Origin: an uncultured Bacteroidales bacterium
GTDB taxonomy: Bacteria > Bacteroidota > Bacteroidia > Bacteroidales > UBA932
Reading direction: 5' to 3'
NCBI GenBank assembly: GCA_900317065.1
Contig: ONFK01000010.1
Location: 1-15,688 of the forward strand
Length of the DNA: 15,688 bases
Numbering within the stretch: the stretch's first letter is position 1; every line of letters begins with the position of its first letter. Under the pieces are notes generated by a model. It was not told the origin of the DNA. It did not search any database and was given only the letters and a program-made list of their open reading frames with translations. Positions 13,533 through 15,688 of this stretch are shown piece by piece. The translations under genes and the position numbers were made by a program.

Positions 13533-15464
13533 ATGAGACATTTTACGCTGCCGGAAGACGGTGGCCTGATTACTAAAAACCTACCTGAAGATATCCTGCA
13601 CGGATACGACAAAATTTACACAAATGTTTATTCGGACTCTACCGAGGGCAGCCGTAAACTGGCCGACATAGTAGTCGAAGCAATCAAGAATAATGAAAAA
13701 GAGAATCCCGGGGGGCTCTTCAGGCTTGGCCTGACCACAGGTGCCACCCCGGCATCTCTTTATAAAGTCCTTTCCCGCTATTATCGCGAGGGAAAGGTGT
13801 CTTTCAAGAACGTCGCCGTGTTCAGCATCGACGAGTATTACCCGTCGTCAGCGACCGATATGCAGAGCCGTAACCGCAACCTGCATCTCGAACTGCTGAA
13901 CAATATCGATATCCTTCCCGAGAATATCCACATTCCGAACGGAACGGTCACCCATGATGAAGTCGGTGCATACTGCGCACGCTTCGATGCTGCCGCGCGC
14001 GGGCTGGACCTGCTCATAATGGGAATCGGCGAACAGGGGCAGGTCGGTTTCAACGAGGCCGGCTCTTCCGAACAGAGCCGCACCCGTACCGTCCTGCTGA
14101 GTTATCCGAGCCGCAAGCGTCAGGCGCGCTATTTCAACGGCGACATCTCCGTCACCCCCAAGGAGGCCATCACCATGGGCATCAGCACCATGATGAGCGC
14201 CAAGAAGGTCATTCTCATGGCCTGGGGCGAGACCAAGGCGGAAGCAGTTGCCCGCGTGGTCGAGGGAGAGATAGGATCCGACTGTCCTGCCTCTTACTTC
14301 CAGCATCATCCAAACGTGAGGATGATAGTGGACGAGGTGTCCGGCAGTCTTCTTACGCGCGTGGTGGCACCCTGGCTCATCGGCCCCTGCGAGTGGACTC
14401 CCAAGTTCCGCCGCAAGGCTGTCATCTGGCTCTGCCAGCAGGTTCACAAGCCTATCCTGAAACTCTCCCATGCAGATTACCTGCAGCACTCTCTGGAGGA
14501 ACTGCTGGACGTTGTGGGCAGTTACGACCAGGTGAACATCCAAATCTTCAACGACCTGCAGCATACCATTACCGGATGGCCCGGCGGCAAGCCCAATGCC
14601 GACGACAGCACCCGGCCGGTGGCGTCGAAGCCCTTCCCCAAGAAGGTCCTCATCCTTTCGCCCCATCCGGACGATGACGTCATCTCCATGGGAGGTACCT
14701 TCATCCGCCTGGTGCATCAGGGGCACGATGTGCACGTGGCCTACCAGACTTCCGGCAACGTCGCCGTGCATGACTCCGTGGTCATGCAGCACATGGATGC
14801 TGCCTACCAGCTGGGATTCGGCGACCGCACCGAGGAAGTGAAGGCCCTTATCGACTCCAAGATTCCAGGCGAGCCTGAGCCCCGCAAACTGCTGGACATC
14901 AAGGCCGCCATCCGTCGCAGCGAGGCCCGCGGAGCGGACCATTCCTTCGGCATGGAGAACGACCATATCCATTTCCTCAATCTGCCATTCTACGAGAGCG
15001 GCGGAATCCGCAAGCTCCCCTGCAGCCAGAGGGATGTCGATATCATCAAGGAACTGATGGATTCAATCAAGCCCGACCAGATTTACATGGCGGGAGACCT
15101 TGCGGATCCGCACGGAACTCACCGCGTATGTACCGAGGCGGCGCTGGAGGCCTTCGAGCAGCTCAAGGAGGAAGGGGCGTCCTGGATTCCCGACTGCCAC
15201 ATCTGGCTCTATCGCGGAGCGTGGATGGAGTGGGAGCTTGCGCGTGTGGATATGGCTGTCCCGCTCAGTCCCGACGAACTCATCGAGAAGCGTCACGCCA
15301 TCTACCGTCACCTCTCCCAGAAGGATATAGTGCCGTTCCCTGGCGAAGATCCCCGCGAATTCTGGCAGCGCGCCGAAGACCGCACCCAGGCCACTGCCAA
15401 GCACTACGACGAACTGGGTATGGCTGAATATCAGGCAATTGAAGTTTTCTTAAGATTGAGATAA
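13533..15464 (+). CDS. NagB-like / PIG-L deacetylase fusion protein
   Basis: This 643-residue two-domain protein resembles the glucosamine-6-phosphate deaminase-like fusion proteins annotated in Bacteroides. Residues 28-275 follow the NagB fold: LGLTTGATPASLYK (phosphate loop, 65-78), FSIDEYYP with Asp100 (E. coli Asp72), and GETKAEA around 232-238. The loop GIGEQGQVGFNE at 164-175 has Gln168 and Gln170 where E. coli NagB has Asp141 and His143, although Glu175 (Glu148) is kept. Deaminase activity is therefore doubtful. Residues about 370-620 form a PIG-L/LmbE domain with the zinc motif SPHPDDD (His378, Asp380, Asp381) and the later HGTH (His527, His530), so de-N-acetylation of an amino sugar is plausible. 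It starts 6 bases after hppA, with no signal peptide, so it is cytosolic. Confidence 0.9.
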   Translation: MRHFTLPEDGGLITKNLPEDILHGYDKIYTNVYSDSTEGSRKLADIVVEAIKNNEKENPGGLFRLGLTTGATPASLYKVLSRYYREGKVSFKNVAVFSIDEYYPSSATDMQSRNRNLHLELLNNIDILPENIHIPNGTVTHDEVGAYCARFDAAARGLDLLIMGIGEQGQVGFNEAGSSEQSRTRTVLLSYPSRKRQARYFNGDISVTPKEAITMGISTMMSAKKVILMAWGETKAEAVARVVEGEIGSDCPASYFQHHPNVRMIVDEVSGSLLTRVVAPWLIGPCEWTPKFRRKAVIWLCQQVHKPILKLSHADYLQHSLEELLDVVGSYDQVNIQIFNDLQHTITGWPGGKPNADDSTRPVASKPFPKKVLILSPHPDDDVISMGGTFIRLVHQGHDVHVAYQTSGNVAVHDSVVMQHMDAAYQLGFGDRTEEVKALIDSKIPGEPEPRKLLDIKAAIRRSEARGADHSFGMENDHIHFLNLPFYESGGIRKLPCSQRDVDIIKELMDSIKPDQIYMAGDLADPHGTHRVCTEAALEAFEQLKEEGASWIPDCHIWLYRGAWMEWELARVDMAVPLSPDELIEKRHAIYRHLSQKDIVPFPGEDPREFWQRAEDRTQATAKHYDELGMAEYQAIEVFLRLR

Positions 15465-15477
15465 TATTTCAGATCTC

Positions 15478-15688
15478 TTGGTACTATTTGTTTCATCTTG
15501 TAATATAGATGATAGGAGCAGTTCAAAAGAATCAGAAGAAGTCTCAGAAGCGATAAGCATTTTTGAGAATGAAACTATTCGGTTGAAGGATAAGTTCAAT
15601 CCCAAAAATGCTTTTTATTTTAACTTGATTGACACGTGGTTAAGTGCAAGTAACTATGATAGCCAATTGTACCTAAGAAGTTTCAATA
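15478..15688 (+). CDS. Possible lipoprotein start, partial, unknown function
   Basis: A frame without stop codons runs from 15460 to the right edge (76 codons), which is unlikely by chance at about 32% G+C. It reads LVLFVSSCNIDDRSSSKESE near the beginning, which resembles the end of a lipoprotein signal peptide: a hydrophobic run, a VSSC lipobox, then a polar Ser/Glu linker. It continues with a protein-like segment (IRLKDKFNPKNAFYFNLIDT). No ATG is available in frame; the position given is a TTG, and a normal basic N-region is missing. The 5' end may have been lost by rearrangement, or the start is non-standard. I do not recognise the family. Composition differs sharply from the upstream genes. 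Confidence 0.35.
   Translation, partial: MVLFVSSCNIDDRSSSKESEEVSEAISIFENETIRLKDKFNPKNAFYFNLIDTWLSASNYDSQLYLRSFN
15555..15613 (+). repeat. 11-bp perfect inverted repeat in AT-rich right end
   Basis: AAGCATTTTTG (15555-15565) and CAAAAATGCTT (15603-15613) are perfect complements separated by 37 bases, and the right arm is followed by a T-rich stretch. It could be a long-loop terminator-like hairpin, a protein-binding site, or chance in A/T-rich DNA. It lies inside the possible lipoprotein frame, which argues against a terminator there. Confidence 0.4.

Noticed and set aside
13848..14972. A 374-codon minus-strand frame opposite the NagB-like/PIG-L gene
   Set aside because: It lies wholly inside a gene with clear domains on the other strand and shows no signal, motif or promoter of its own.
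15482..15490. TACTATTTG as a promoter box
   Set aside because: It has one base too many between TA and TTTG compared with TAnnTTTG, and no good -33 element.
15509..15556. Small ORF beginning MIGAVQKNQKKSQKR
   Set aside because: At 15 codons without a ribosome binding site, it is in a different frame from the longer lipoprotein-like reading and has no independent support.

Overview
The window comes from a member of the Bacteroidota, most likely the order Bacteroidales. Four things point there. The gene order rplO-secY-map-infA-rpmJ-rpsM lacks adk. Promoters have the Bacteroidota-type -7 box TAnnTTTG. At the left edge is a gene of the Bacteroidetes-restricted DUF4294 family. At the right is a NagB/PIG-L fusion protein of the type known from Bacteroides. 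Most of the window is G+C-rich (57% to over 70% in sample 60-base lines counted by eye), but the last ~210 bases fall to about 32%.

Layout. (1) Positions 1-521, minus strand: the first 173 codons of a DUF4294 protein with a signal peptide; its C-terminus lies outside the window. (2) 522-751: a divergent intergenic region with a promoter-like box for the DUF4294 gene on the minus strand and a good promoter for the ribosomal genes on the plus strand, followed by a leader of about 80 nt that may be structured. (3) 752-11237: one uninterrupted plus-strand cluster of 22 genes: rplP, rpmC, rpsQ, rplN, rplX, rplE, rpsN, rpsH, rplF, rplR, rpsE, rpmD, rplO, secY, map, infA, rpmJ, rpsM, rpsK, rpsD, rpoA, rplQ. 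This is the end of the classical S10 block plus complete spc- and alpha-type blocks. Gaps are 2-33 bases, so it is probably transcribed largely as one unit. (4) 11252-11286: a strong intrinsic terminator that runs directly into the next promoter. (5) 11319-15464: hppA, an ion-pumping membrane pyrophosphatase, then 6 bases later a two-domain NagB-like/PIG-L deacetylase gene, probably co-transcribed. (6) 15465-15688: an AT-rich end with a stop-free frame that looks like the start of a lipoprotein running off the window.

How the genes work together. The cluster makes ribosomal proteins of both subunits, initiation factor 1, the RNA polymerase alpha subunit, the SecY translocon channel and methionine aminopeptidase: core parts for transcription, translation, N-terminal maturation and export. 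Growth-linked biosynthesis releases pyrophosphate, which the downstream pyrophosphatase can use to drive ion pumping; that link is physiological inference, and a terminator and promoter separate the two units.

The points most worth a second look are these. The ribosomal cluster starts at rplP with its own promoter and an unrelated gene upstream, so rpsJ...rpsC are not adjacent. The NagB-like domain has lost catalytic residues. The pyrophosphatase carries K+-dependence and Na+-type gate signatures. Three near-identical strong Shine-Dalgarno sites occur in a phylum that rarely uses them. The AT-rich right edge may be foreign or rearranged DNA. I see no wholly new multi-gene system here; most of the window is conserved housekeeping sequence.
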